Source: Chloroflexota bacterium
Lineage (GTDB): Bacteria > Chloroflexota > Anaerolineae > Anaerolineales > VGOW01
Reading direction: 5' to 3'
DNA length: 7,702 bases
Assembly: GCA_016215145.1 (NCBI GenBank)
Contig: JACRLA010000173.1
Span: forward strand, 1 to 7,702
Shown: positions 1-5,583 of the stretch, piece by piece
Position numbering within the stretch: position 1 is the first letter of the stretch
How the letters are laid out: every line of letters starts with the position of its first letter
Translations under genes and position numbers: made by a program
The notes under the pieces: model-generated
Told to the model about the DNA's origin: nothing
What the model saw: only the letters and a program-made list of their open reading frames with translations
Databases searched by the model: none

Positions 1-465
1 GTGATAGCATTAAGTTACGCGCTAACAATCACCATACCCGCGCCCCAAGTGGCGCGCGCCGCTTCACTCGCTCCCGGCACAGAAGGGTTGTTGAAGCAAA
101 CGGCGATTCATCTTTCTAAGATGGAAGGCGGAGTAAGTATTGGTGGGTTTCCAGGGTTCGAGCCGCCGGATGATGAAAAGTATAAGCAGAAAATCAAAAA
201 CAAATATTATTCGGCACGAGATGTCAATGATTGGGTTAAAGAGATCAACAATTTCTTGAAACAGATCATCGAAAAGAATCCGGGGATGACACTGGAAGAG
301 ATTTTAACAAAGCAAGGGGTCACTCCGACACAAATCGGCGAATTTATGAAAGCGCTCCGCAACTTGAAAATTACGGTTGAGGGCATGGATGGTTATGGCG
401 TTGATCCAGCCCGAGCAAAGTTGTTCGTGGAATTGTTGCTTAAGTTAGGAGTCACGGCATGGTAA
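1..465 (+). CDS. Hypothetical, probably exported protein (5' end cut by window)
   Basis: The frame is open from the first base, and the GTG at position 1 need not be the real start, so the gene probably begins upstream. The visible N-terminus is hydrophobic (about residues 2-14) and followed by an A-R-A-A stretch at residues 19-22. This resembles the end of a signal peptide with an AxA cleavage site. The rest is soluble, charged and mostly helical. A lysine/tyrosine-rich stretch (about 58-70) is followed by helices around W78 to L86, and the protein ends in a hydrophobic helix and a final Trp. I recognise no family. The stop overlaps the start of the next gene (ATGGTAA), so the two are translationally coupled and probably act in the same process. 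A periplasmic or cell-surface role is inference from the putative signal peptide only. Confidence 0.6.
   Translation: MIALSYALTITIPAPQVARAASLAPGTEGLLKQTAIHLSKMEGGVSIGGFPGFEPPDDEKYKQKIKNKYYSARDVNDWVKEINNFLKQIIEKNPGMTLEEILTKQGVTPTQIGEFMKALRNLKITVEGMDGYGVDPARAKLFVELLLKLGVTAW
447..451 (+). promoter_or_regulatory. Shine-Dalgarno AGGAG for the second gene
   Basis: AGGAG lies 7 nt before the ATG at 459, inside the end of the upstream coding region. It fixes the start of the downstream gene and supports coupled translation across the overlap. It also contrasts with several other genes in this window that have no such site. Confidence 0.6.
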
Positions 466-950
466 AAAATTTTGGACAAAGACCTATTTACCGTTTTCAT
501 AACGGGTTACGAATCGAAATTGATCGAGATGAGTGGCCTAGTGACGTGCCTCTCTTAGCGAGCGCAACTGTAAATGTGTTGGGCGATGGACCTTTCCATA
601 ATTATTGGCGCATTGTTTTCTTGCCCGATATGACTGTAGAAATCACGGCAGGTTGGTGGTCTATGCCTGAATCGTTGGATGACGTGCTAAAGTTTTACGA
701 AGTGGAGATGCGAACATTAGGCTGGGAACTGCAAGAGAGTTACAGATTTAGCGAAAGACGGGCATCAGTTGAATACTGCCATCCCGCGACGCAAGTGAAA
801 GTCAGTATGAGTTTTCAGAGATGGGAAACACGCAACGAAACCACAGCATTGATCAGCCGCACTCTCAAACACCCTTACGCCCCGCCCGTTGAAGAGGAAG
901 AGATCGTTGAAGAAAATGTTGAACCCGTGTTAGAGGAAGTGACAAAATAA
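459..950 (+). CDS. Hypothetical protein with acidic C-terminal tail
   Basis: The product has 163 residues and I do not recognise its family. No signal peptide or membrane segment is visible, so it is probably cytoplasmic. The core appears to alternate beta strands with one clear amphipathic helix around residues 70-90, containing S-L-D-D-V-L-x-F-Y followed by L-G-W. That pattern (a helix ending in FY, then a GW turn) is common in small bacterial domains of unknown role. Tryptophan is frequent. The last 20 or so residues are a run of Glu and Val (from P142), likely a disordered acidic tail. The start is set by AGGAG and by the ATGGTAA overlap with the preceding gene, so the two form an operon. 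A 39-nt gap separates it from the next gene. Confidence 0.7.
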   Translation: MVKNFGQRPIYRFHNGLRIEIDRDEWPSDVPLLASATVNVLGDGPFHNYWRIVFLPDMTVEITAGWWSMPESLDDVLKFYEVEMRTLGWELQESYRFSERRASVEYCHPATQVKVSMSFQRWETRNETTALISRTLKHPYAPPVEEEEIVEENVEPVLEEVTK

Positions 951-954
951 ATTG

Positions 955-983
955 TTGTCCGTTAGCCGCATCTGTGATAAAAA
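955..983 (+). promoter_or_regulatory. Candidate promoter, leaderless start of the 990 gene
   Basis: TTGTCC (955-960), a 17-nt spacer and TAAAAA (978-983) sit directly before the ATG, with TG at 975-976 acting as a possible extended -10. The -10-like box ends 6 nt before the ATG, so transcription would begin at or very near the start codon. There is no Shine-Dalgarno in this gap. This was judged by eye against the sigma-70 consensus, and the boxes are weak. Confidence 0.3.
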
Positions 984-989
984 TACTCT

Positions 990-1310
990 ATGCAAGACAT
1001 AGTTAACACTTCGGTAAAAATTCTTCTGGCGTACGACATCATCCCCGAAACGCAGGAGAGCTATTATCAATTCATGCTGGGCGAGATGGTGCCGCGCATC
1101 CAAAGCATGGGGTTGGGAATGGAGATGGCGTGGCACACGGCGTTTGGCAATTACCCGCTTCGGCTGGTGGTCTTTGTCGCCGAGTCGCGGGCGATTGCCG
1201 ATAACGTATTGAACAGCACCGAGTGGGATGAGATGGAGACGCGCTTGCAGCAATACGTGGCGAATTATTCCAAGCGCGTGGTGAAATATCAGAACAAGTT
1301 TCAATTCTAG
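990..1310 (+). CDS. Small uncharacterised protein, possibly ferredoxin-like alpha+beta fold
   Basis: The product has 106 residues, with no signal peptide or membrane helix. A strand (about residues 8-16) leads to a long helix around Y25 to Q38. A hydrophobic strand (57-65) and a second helix (about 75-100) follow, ending in a lysine/aromatic tail. This beta-alpha-beta-alpha order, with the helix containing F-M-L-x-E-M-V-P-R, resembles small dimeric alpha/beta-barrel proteins of the Dabb/NIPSNAP type. That is a fold-level guess, not a family call. Its codon phase and composition look like a real gene. The TAG stop at 1308-1310 is followed immediately by a heptamer repeat array and then a strong terminator shared with the convergent VanW gene. 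No Shine-Dalgarno is visible, and a promoter-like pair suggests a leaderless message. Confidence 0.65.
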   Translation: MQDIVNTSVKILLAYDIIPETQESYYQFMLGEMVPRIQSMGLGMEMAWHTAFGNYPLRLVVFVAESRAIADNVLNSTEWDEMETRLQQYVANYSKRVVKYQNKFQF

Positions 1311-1352
1311 CGAATGGCGAGCGGCGGATGGCCAATAGCGGATAGCGAATAG
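1311..1352 (+). repeat. Six-unit degenerate heptamer array (CGRATRG)
   Basis: Exactly six 7-nt units follow the TAG stop with no gap: CGAATGG, CGAGCGG, CGGATGG, CCAATAG, CGGATAG and CGAATAG. The array then runs directly into the A-tract of the terminator. The matching array lies on the other strand beyond the hairpin (1384-1425). Confidence 0.8.
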
Positions 1353-1353
1353 A

Positions 1354-1384
1354 AAAAACTCCTCTGAGATTCAGAGGAGTTTTT
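1354..1384. terminator. Bidirectional intrinsic terminator between convergent genes
   Basis: A perfect 14-bp stem joins 1354-1367 to 1371-1384 with a 3-nt loop (GAT). The stem has five A-T pairs at its base, so either strand ends in a run of five T residues. It lies between two convergent genes and can stop transcription from both. The TGA stop of the VanW gene lies inside the right arm. Confidence 0.88.
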
Positions 1385-3254
1385 CATTTGCCATTTGCCA
1401 TCTGCGATACGCCATTCGCCATCCGCTAGGACCATATTTATAGACCGCTTGCCATGGCAAGTAGTGTGTTTTGATCGAATCTTCAAACAGAGTCTTGCCG
1501 TCCTTCTCTACTTTGCGCTTTACAACTGTATCCGCGCCATCAGCAGAGTAGTCCACTTGCCTGATCTCATCTTTCTTGAGTTTAGGGTCTAACTCGTACA
1601 AATCTTTCGGCGCGGGAATCTCGTTGCGAATTTCGGCGGGCGAGACCTTAACTTTGCGTCCGTCATCCGCCGAATAAAATTTAAACTGCACCGTGCCAGC
1701 CGACGGAAGAATGTAGGTCTCGATCAGCAGCCACGCCTCACGATCATTCTTAAATTTAAAATCTGCGTCAGGCGTAAAGATGGCGGCGTCGAGTCCGGGT
1801 CCTGTCCACGAGGGAGTCTGACGCTCGTAGTAGAGAACGCGATAGGCATGTGAATGTCGCTCGACGATGGGGTAGCCGCCGAAGAAGGCGGCGCGAAAGG
1901 CGGTCGTGCTTACTTGGCAGATTCCGCCGCCCACACCTTTGATCGTTTTTCCGGCATAGATGATCAACGCTTCCGAGAATCCTTTATCCAAACTGATGTC
2001 GCCCAAAAATTCGTTGAAGGAGAACGTGCCGCCGGGTGGGATCATCACGCCGTGAAATTGCCCGGCGCCGGTGCGGATGTTGTTGAGGCGTTCGGCGCTC
2101 GAACCTTTGAACGAGGTGACCTGCGACGAGACGAGTCCGGTGATGCCGAGTTCTGCCGCTTTGACGTTGTTGTGCAATTTGGGCTTGGTGATCTTAAAAA
2201 CGAGCGGCACTGAATGTGACCCTGTGAGCAACTTGTCATTGATCAATTTAATGGTCGCCGCCGAATCCAACTCGCGCCCGTCTATCGCTTCCTGACCCAC
2301 AAGTGGTTCAAGTTCTTTCTTCTCGTCGTTAAAGATGTAGCGCGCATCTTTGGTTTTCGTCTCCAGTTTTGGCGCGAGGGTTTCAAGAAATGGCAGCAGT
2401 TGTTTCGAATCGAGCCCGACCACATAACGCGCGCCCGTTGAATCTTCGACACGATTGATCGTCAGCATCGCCGCCAGTTGACGTTGATCAAAGACCCAAG
2501 GACCAGGATCGCCTTTATTCGGTTTCTCGATAACCAGACTCAACGGCTGGCTCAAAATTTGTTTGGCGAGCGTTGCTTGTTGCGTGGCGTCCATCACGGC
2601 GGGACGATATTCGTCAATGACCAGAGTCACTTCGGCGGTGGTGAGTGAGCGCAAAGAGGGGACAATTTTAGTGAGAGTTTTTTCGGGGTTGACGGTGCGC
2701 CCGAAGATTCCTTGCGTCACTTTCACATCGGTGCCGCTCACAGTGAGTGAGGCTTCTACGGCGGCGCGATCAATCTCGCGGGCAACCGTTTTTAAAAATG
2801 CCGCGCCGCGATTCGAATCGAAGGTGATGATCGGCGCAAGATCACTTCCCTCATACCACGCCCAAAACTGATCGATCAGATCGAGATCAAGTTTGCCACT
2901 GCGTCCGTAAGCGAAGGCGGCATCCGCCGTCGTCTGCACGTCGAAGGTCGCGCCAAGCTGCGCCGGAGTGGCGTTCCAAGTTTTGTCGCCGTCGCGCAGA
3001 ACAAAATTTGTTTTGGTGGCGTAGGTAAATTCGCGCGAGAGTTTGTCCACCGCCGCCTCACGACTCAACCCGCCTAATGCAATGCCGCGCACGCTCACGC
3101 CTGGATAGATCGAGTTGGCATACACGATTTGAAACGCGCCGACGAACATGCCCACACACGAGGCGGCGATGACGAGCATCGAAAAAATTCCGCCGAGCCA
3201 ACGGGCAAAAACGGTTTCAAACGATTCGGATGAGGGGGCGGTGAGAGATGACAT
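1371..3254 (-). CDS. Membrane-anchored VanW family protein (YoaR-like domains, G5-like C-terminus)
   Basis: The product has 627 residues. After a short cytoplasmic N-terminus there is one transmembrane segment (about 20-46) that anchors an extracytoplasmic body. Two putative peptidoglycan-binding (YoaR-type) modules span roughly 85-200 and 235-350. The VanW domain covers about 374-505 and has its hallmark features: N-I-x-x-G-A near 392, P-P-G-x-x-F-S-F-N at 406-414, G-G-G-I-C-Q-V-S-T at 442-450 and H-S-H-A at 467-470. A G5-like beta region follows (about 520-608), ending in Y-K-Y-G-P. The VanW family is linked to cell-wall biology, but its reaction is not established, and resistance to vancomycin should not be assumed. 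The last 17 residues (611-627) are encoded almost wholly by the heptamer array and terminator arm, so they look like acquired readthrough. The start has no clear Shine-Dalgarno, but TATAAT lies 6 nt upstream. It is divergent from the Lgt-like gene. Confidence 0.9.
   Translation of the reverse strand: MSSLTAPSSESFETVFARWLGGIFSMLVIAASCVGMFVGAFQIVYANSIYPGVSVRGIALGGLSREAAVDKLSREFTYATKTNFVLRDGDKTWNATPAQLGATFDVQTTADAAFAYGRSGKLDLDLIDQFWAWYEGSDLAPIITFDSNRGAAFLKTVAREIDRAAVEASLTVSGTDVKVTQGIFGRTVNPEKTLTKIVPSLRSLTTAEVTLVIDEYRPAVMDATQQATLAKQILSQPLSLVIEKPNKGDPGPWVFDQRQLAAMLTINRVEDSTGARYVVGLDSKQLLPFLETLAPKLETKTKDARYIFNDEKKELEPLVGQEAIDGRELDSAATIKLINDKLLTGSHSVPLVFKITKPKLHNNVKAAELGITGLVSSQVTSFKGSSAERLNNIRTGAGQFHGVMIPPGGTFSFNEFLGDISLDKGFSEALIIYAGKTIKGVGGGICQVSTTAFRAAFFGGYPIVERHSHAYRVLYYERQTPSWTGPGLDAAIFTPDADFKFKNDREAWLLIETYILPSAGTVQFKFYSADDGRKVKVSPAEIRNEIPAPKDLYELDPKLKKDEIRQVDYSADGADTVVKRKVEKDGKTLFEDSIKTHYLPWQAVYKYGPSGWRMAYRRWQMANEKLL
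1384..1425 (-). repeat. Six-unit degenerate heptamer array, inverted copy, within the VanW gene 3' end
   Basis: Read on the minus strand the units are CGGATGG, CGAATGG, CGTATCG, CAGATGG, CAAATGG and CAAATGA, preceded by CCTAG and followed by the terminator A-run. The forward frames through this array are free of stop codons, which lets the VanW frame continue to the TGA in the hairpin. A CTAG tetramer marks the outer edge here (1426-1429) and at the mirrored array (1307-1310). Confidence 0.8.
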
Positions 3255-3260
3255 GCTTCA

Positions 3261-3266
3261 ATTATA
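3261..3266 (-). promoter_or_regulatory. Candidate -10 box (TATAAT) of the VanW gene
   Basis: A perfect TATAAT on the minus strand ends 6 nt before the ATG, which would put the first transcribed base at the A of the start codon, a leaderless message. A 17-nt spacer points to TACCAA as the -35 position, a poor match that lies in the GGTAATT heptamer array. No Shine-Dalgarno is evident. Confidence 0.45.
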
Positions 3267-3271
3267 TCTTC

Positions 3272-3292
3272 GGTAATTTGTAATTGGTAATT
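3272..3292 (+). repeat. Three-unit heptamer array (GGTAATT)
   Basis: GGTAATT, TGTAATT and GGTAATT follow one another without gaps, in the 138-bp divergent gap between the VanW and Lgt-like genes. The array lies just upstream of the VanW -10 box. The 28 bases between this array and the next (3293-3320) are T/G-rich and show no clear unit. Confidence 0.65.
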
Positions 3293-3320
3293 GGGGTTTT
3301 GGTCATTGAGATTTGTTTGA

Positions 3321-3370
3321 TTGTTCATTGTTCATTGTTCATTCCTTCATTGTTCATTGTTCATTGTTCA
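3321..3370 (+). repeat. Seven-unit heptamer array (TTGTTCA)
   Basis: Six perfect TTGTTCA copies start at 3321, 3328, 3335, 3350, 3357 and 3364. One 8-nt variant, TTCCTTCA, sits at 3342-3349. The array fills the upstream region of the Lgt-like gene, and its unit at 3357 supplies the only -35-like TTG at correct spacing. The 18 bases from 3319 recur in inverted orientation at the glutaminase/NadE junction. Confidence 0.9.
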
Positions 3371-3385
3371 TTGCTTTGGTATCAT
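3357..3385 (+). promoter_or_regulatory. Candidate promoter of the Lgt-like gene
   Basis: TTGTTC (3357-3362, part of the heptamer array), a 17-nt spacer and TATCAT (3380-3385) precede the ATG at 3393 by 7 nt. There is no Shine-Dalgarno, so a leaderless transcript is plausible. If real, changes in heptamer number upstream would alter the promoter context but not the -10 box. Confidence 0.35.
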
Positions 3386-3392
3386 AGCCGCA

Positions 3393-4187
3393 ATGTTTGA
3401 CAAAATCTATCTCGGTCCCTTCTCCATTTCTACTTACACCTTTCTTCTCGACATCGGCATACTCGCCACGCTGGCTTGGTTGTGGTGGCGCGCAAAAAAT
3501 TATGGGCGCGAGTCGGCGCGCTGGCTCGATGCCGGAATTAGTGTCGTCGCGGGCGCGATCATCGGCGGGCGTTTTGCTTTTGCTTTTAGCAACTGGGCGT
3601 ATTTTCAAAATCACTTGCTCGAAATGTTTCGCTTTTGGGAAGGCGGCTACGAATGGTTCGGCGCCGCGTTGGGCGGAGTGGTGGCGTTGGCGTTGTATTG
3701 TTTTTTGAGACAAGAATCTTTCGTGATGATTCTGGAAGAATTGGCACTGCCGAGTCTGATTCTATTTGCCTTTCATTGGATCGGTTGCGCCGCCAACGCC
3801 TGCGCCGCCGGACTCGCCGTTCCGCCGGGTACGCTGCCCTTCGCCATGAACCTGCCCGATCTCTATGGCGTGACTCTGCCGCGCTGGCCGGCGCAATACA
3901 TTGGCTTCGCGCTGACGTTGATCGCTATTGGATATTTAATTTCGCAACGCAATAAAAATTTCCCGAACGGTTTTCGATTCGCGCTCGCCATGACACTCAT
4001 CGCCGTCATCTCCTTCATGGTCAGCACCGTGCGCGGGGACGATATGCAAAAGCTCGGCGCGTGGCGGCTGGATACGATTATCAACATCATGATGATTATT
4101 ATTGGTAGTGTGGCGATTGGGGCTATGTGGTTATTAGGGGCTAAAGAACTTAACCGCGAAGACGCAAAGGACGCGGAGAAATTCTGA
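3393..4187 (+). CDS. Lgt-like (prolipoprotein diacylglyceryl transferase family) membrane protein, catalytic residues altered
   Basis: The product has 264 residues and about seven hydrophobic segments, the size and topology of Lgt, which transfers diacylglycerol from phosphatidylglycerol to the lipobox cysteine of prelipoproteins. Lgt-like landmarks in order are G-P-F-S-I-S-T-Y at 8-15, G-G-R at 58-60, G-G-Y-E-W-F-G-A-A-L-G-G at 84-95, P-R-W-P-A-Q-Y at 163-169 and V-R-G-D-D at 213-217. Aligned by eye, the usual HGG motif reads F-G-A (F89 for His), and the usual R-I-G-N-F-I-N reads W-I-G-C-A-A-N (W129 for Arg). Both replaced residues are important in E. coli Lgt (H103, R143). It may be a paralogue with another job rather than the working Lgt. 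I chose ATG 3393 because earlier in-frame TTG codons lie in the heptamer array. The C-terminal tail (252-264) comes from a 9-nt repeat. Confidence 0.72.
   Translation: MFDKIYLGPFSISTYTFLLDIGILATLAWLWWRAKNYGRESARWLDAGISVVAGAIIGGRFAFAFSNWAYFQNHLLEMFRFWEGGYEWFGAALGGVVALALYCFLRQESFVMILEELALPSLILFAFHWIGCAANACAAGLAVPPGTLPFAMNLPDLYGVTLPRWPAQYIGFALTLIAIGYLISQRNKNFPNGFRFALAMTLIAVISFMVSTVRGDDMQKLGAWRLDTIINIMMIIIGSVAIGAMWLLGAKELNREDAKDAEKF
4154..4180 (+). repeat. Three 9-nt units inside the end of the Lgt-like gene
   Basis: CCGCGAAGA, CGCAAAGGA and CGCGGAGAA follow in tandem and encode the charged tail N-R-E-D-A-K-D-A-E-K of the Lgt-like protein. The last unit, with its following bases, matches in inverted orientation the repeat beyond the acetyltransferase gene (4667-4678; 11 of 12 bases). 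Confidence 0.6.
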
Positions 4188-4201
4188 AAACAAATTATTG
4201 T

Positions 4202-4208
4202 GGAGGAG
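4202..4208 (+). promoter_or_regulatory. Strong Shine-Dalgarno GGAGGAG for the acetyltransferase
   Basis: GGAGGAG lies 7 nt before a GTG codon at 4216 and fixes that start over any later codon. It is the strongest ribosome binding site in the window. The 28-nt gap to the preceding stop has little room for a promoter, so cotranscription with the Lgt-like gene is likely. Confidence 0.75.
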
Positions 4209-4215
4209 ATAACAG

Positions 4216-4656
4216 GTGACTGAGATTAAGATTAGAATGGCACAAAGCAGTGACATAGATAATCTCGTTCACCTTGATACAGTTGCATTCCGTGATGCAT
4301 CTCGGGCGGACTCTATCCGCAGATGGGTGGAGTCTGGCGAATGTTACCTTGCAGAGCATGCAGAGCAAATTGTTGGGTATGGTGTCCTCAACTACGAATT
4401 CTTCCATCTCGGCAATGTTGACATGTTAATGATCCACCCCGGTTTTCGAGGACAAGGGATTGGTCGCAAACTGCTTCATTACCTATATTCCCTTTGCAAA
4501 ACGGAAAAGTTCTGGTGCACCACCAATCTATCCAACCAGAGGATGCAGCGCCTTTTAGCAAGTGAGGGGTTCAAGTTGAGTGGTTTTGTTGATGATCTTG
4601 ATGAAGGAGATCCTGAACTGATATTTATTAAACGACTCGAGAGACTCGCAAGATAA
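4216..4656 (+). CDS. GNAT family N-acetyltransferase
   Basis: The product has 146 residues, the usual size for a single GNAT domain that moves an acetyl group from acetyl-CoA to an amine. The N-terminal strand and helix (I-R-M-A-Q-S-S-D-I-D-N-L, 6-17) are typical. The acetyl-CoA binding motif A is clear: V-D-M-L-M-I-H-P at 68-75, then R-G-Q-G-I-G at 78-83 and the helix R-K-L-L. The C-terminal part has the usual N-x-R-M-Q-R-L-L-A-S-E-G-F-K at 107-120, with the F-x-x-x-G-F-type end. The substrate cannot be told; a protein N-terminus, antibiotic or small amine are all possible. The start is the GTG set by GGAGGAG. The gene is bracketed by short inverted 9-nt-type repeats and breaks the otherwise Shine-Dalgarno-poor run, so it may be an inserted cassette. 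Confidence 0.85.
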   Translation: MTEIKIRMAQSSDIDNLVHLDTVAFRDASRADSIRRWVESGECYLAEHAEQIVGYGVLNYEFFHLGNVDMLMIHPGFRGQGIGRKLLHYLYSLCKTEKFWCTTNLSNQRMQRLLASEGFKLSGFVDDLDEGDPELIFIKRLERLAR

Positions 4657-4670
4657 CATCAACTAAATTT

Positions 4671-4688
4671 TCTCCGCGCACTCTGTGT
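4671..4688 (-). repeat. Two 9-nt units upstream of the glutaminase gene
   Basis: Read on the minus strand the units are ACACAGAGT and GCGCGGAGA, followed by AAAATTT. They are the same purine-rich style as the repeat at 4154-4180 but in opposite orientation, with the acetyltransferase gene between them. Confidence 0.5.
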
Positions 4689-4698
4689 TTAAATCTTT

Positions 4699-5583
4699 AT
4701 GTCCAATCTCACTATAGCCCTCGCTCAAATCAAAACCAAACTCGGCGATGTGCAAGCGAATCTCGAAAAGCATCTCGCTTACATTGAACAGGCAACATCA
4801 CAAGGCGCGCAACTGGTGTGCTTCCCCGAGCTCTCGCTCACGGGTTATGTGCTGCAAGATTTAACTTCAACCGTCGCCCACAAAGCCACAGCCGACGATC
4901 CGATCTTCAAGCCACTACTTGAAGCGAGTCACAAAACCGATCTCATGGTCGGTTTCGTGGATGAAGATGATCGGCATCGCTTCTACATTGCGGCGGCGTA
5001 TTTATCAAAAGGGGAAACGATTCACGTTCACCATAAAGTATATTTGCCTACCTACGGAATGTTCGACGAAGGACGCTTCTTTGCTTGGGGTGATCACATC
5101 CGCGCCTTTGACACACAGTGGGGAAGAGTCGGTATGTTGATCTGCGAAGATTTTTGGCACGCCAGCCCACCCTATTTGCTTTGGATTGACGGCGCGGATA
5201 TTTTGCTCATGCACTCCGCCAGCCCGAGTCGTGGACTCGATGAACACGACAAAATGGATTCGTCGCGTTGGGTCGAACACATCAATCAAGCCTATTCGAG
5301 TCTCTTCACGAATTTTGTGGTTCACACCAACAAGGTCGGGTTTGAAGACGGTCTCAACTTTTGGGGCGGCTCCACTGTGTTCGATCCCAATGGCAACCTC
5401 ATTGCTCAATCGCCGCAGTTTGAAGAATCGCTCACGCTGGCAACGATTGATCTTAATCAACTTCATCGCACCCGCGCGCGGCTGCCGATATTGCGTGATG
5501 AGCGGACGAGTCTGGTGATGAAAGAGATGAGCAGAATTTTAAAAATGAACAATGAACAATCTTCAATTTCGCCTCACTATTAA
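4699..5583 (+). CDS. Nitrilase-superfamily glutaminase subunit/domain of NAD+ synthetase
   Basis: The product has 294 residues and matches the N-terminal carbon-nitrogen hydrolase domain of glutamine-dependent NAD+ synthetase, which releases ammonia from glutamine for the synthetase. The Glu-Lys-Cys triad is visible: E44 in F-P-E-L-S-L-T-G-Y, K113 in H-H-K-V-Y-L-P-T-Y-G-M-F-D-E-G-R, and C149 in L-I-C-E-D-F-W-H. The C-terminal R-x-R-L-P-I-L-R-D-E-R-T pattern (259-270) is the usual end of this domain before the linker. True domain sequence appears to stop near K282. Residues 283-294 (M-N-N-E-Q-S-S-I-S-P-H-Y) are encoded by a duplicated heptamer and by NadE sequence read in the wrong frame. It overlaps NadE by 32 nt. 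No Shine-Dalgarno is visible before the ATG. A generic omega-amidase is less likely given the NadE neighbour. Confidence 0.88.
   Translation: MSNLTIALAQIKTKLGDVQANLEKHLAYIEQATSQGAQLVCFPELSLTGYVLQDLTSTVAHKATADDPIFKPLLEASHKTDLMVGFVDEDDRHRFYIAAAYLSKGETIHVHHKVYLPTYGMFDEGRFFAWGDHIRAFDTQWGRVGMLICEDFWHASPPYLLWIDGADILLMHSASPSRGLDEHDKMDSSRWVEHINQAYSSLFTNFVVHTNKVGFEDGLNFWGGSTVFDPNGNLIAQSPQFEESLTLATIDLNQLHRTRARLPILRDERTSLVMKEMSRILKMNNEQSSISPHY
5545..5558 (+). repeat. Two tandem heptamers (ATGAACA) at the glutaminase/NadE junction
   Basis: ATGAACA occurs twice back to back. The first ATG is codon 283 of the glutaminase; the second is the NadE start in another frame. With flanking bases this is an 18-nt exact inverted match to the TTGTTCA array at 3319-3336. 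Removing one copy shifts the frame by 7 nt and joins the two genes in frame as K-M-N-N-L-Q-F-R. Confidence 0.85.

Noticed and set aside
930..1304. Antisense reading frame opposite the 990 gene
   Set aside because: It has an unnatural His/Arg-rich composition and overlaps a plausible gene on the other strand; it is a shadow of that gene.
1854..2213. Plus-strand frame inside the VanW gene
   Set aside because: It overlaps the most conserved part of the VanW domain on the opposite strand and shows no motif of its own.
1371..3254. Vancomycin resistance gene vanW
   Set aside because: Only the VanW domain is shared. There are no other van genes nearby, and such large YoaR/VanW/G5 proteins are common in bacteria without a resistance role.
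3321..3370. CRISPR array
   Set aside because: The repeats are 7 nt long and contiguous, with no spacers between them.
3321..3392. N-terminal extension of the Lgt-like protein from an upstream TTG
   Set aside because: The extension is only the translated TTGTTCA array (repeated F-I-V-H-C), and the Lgt alignment begins at the ATG at 3393.
5005..5466. 153-residue antisense frame inside the glutaminase gene
   Set aside because: It lies wholly within a gene whose catalytic motifs are intact and has no recognisable domain.
5541..5560. Programmed ribosomal frameshift joining glutaminase and NadE
   Set aside because: The A5 run precedes a TGA in the NadE frame at 5546-5548, so slippage there would terminate. 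No classical slippery site follows it. A DNA-level heptamer change explains the junction more simply.
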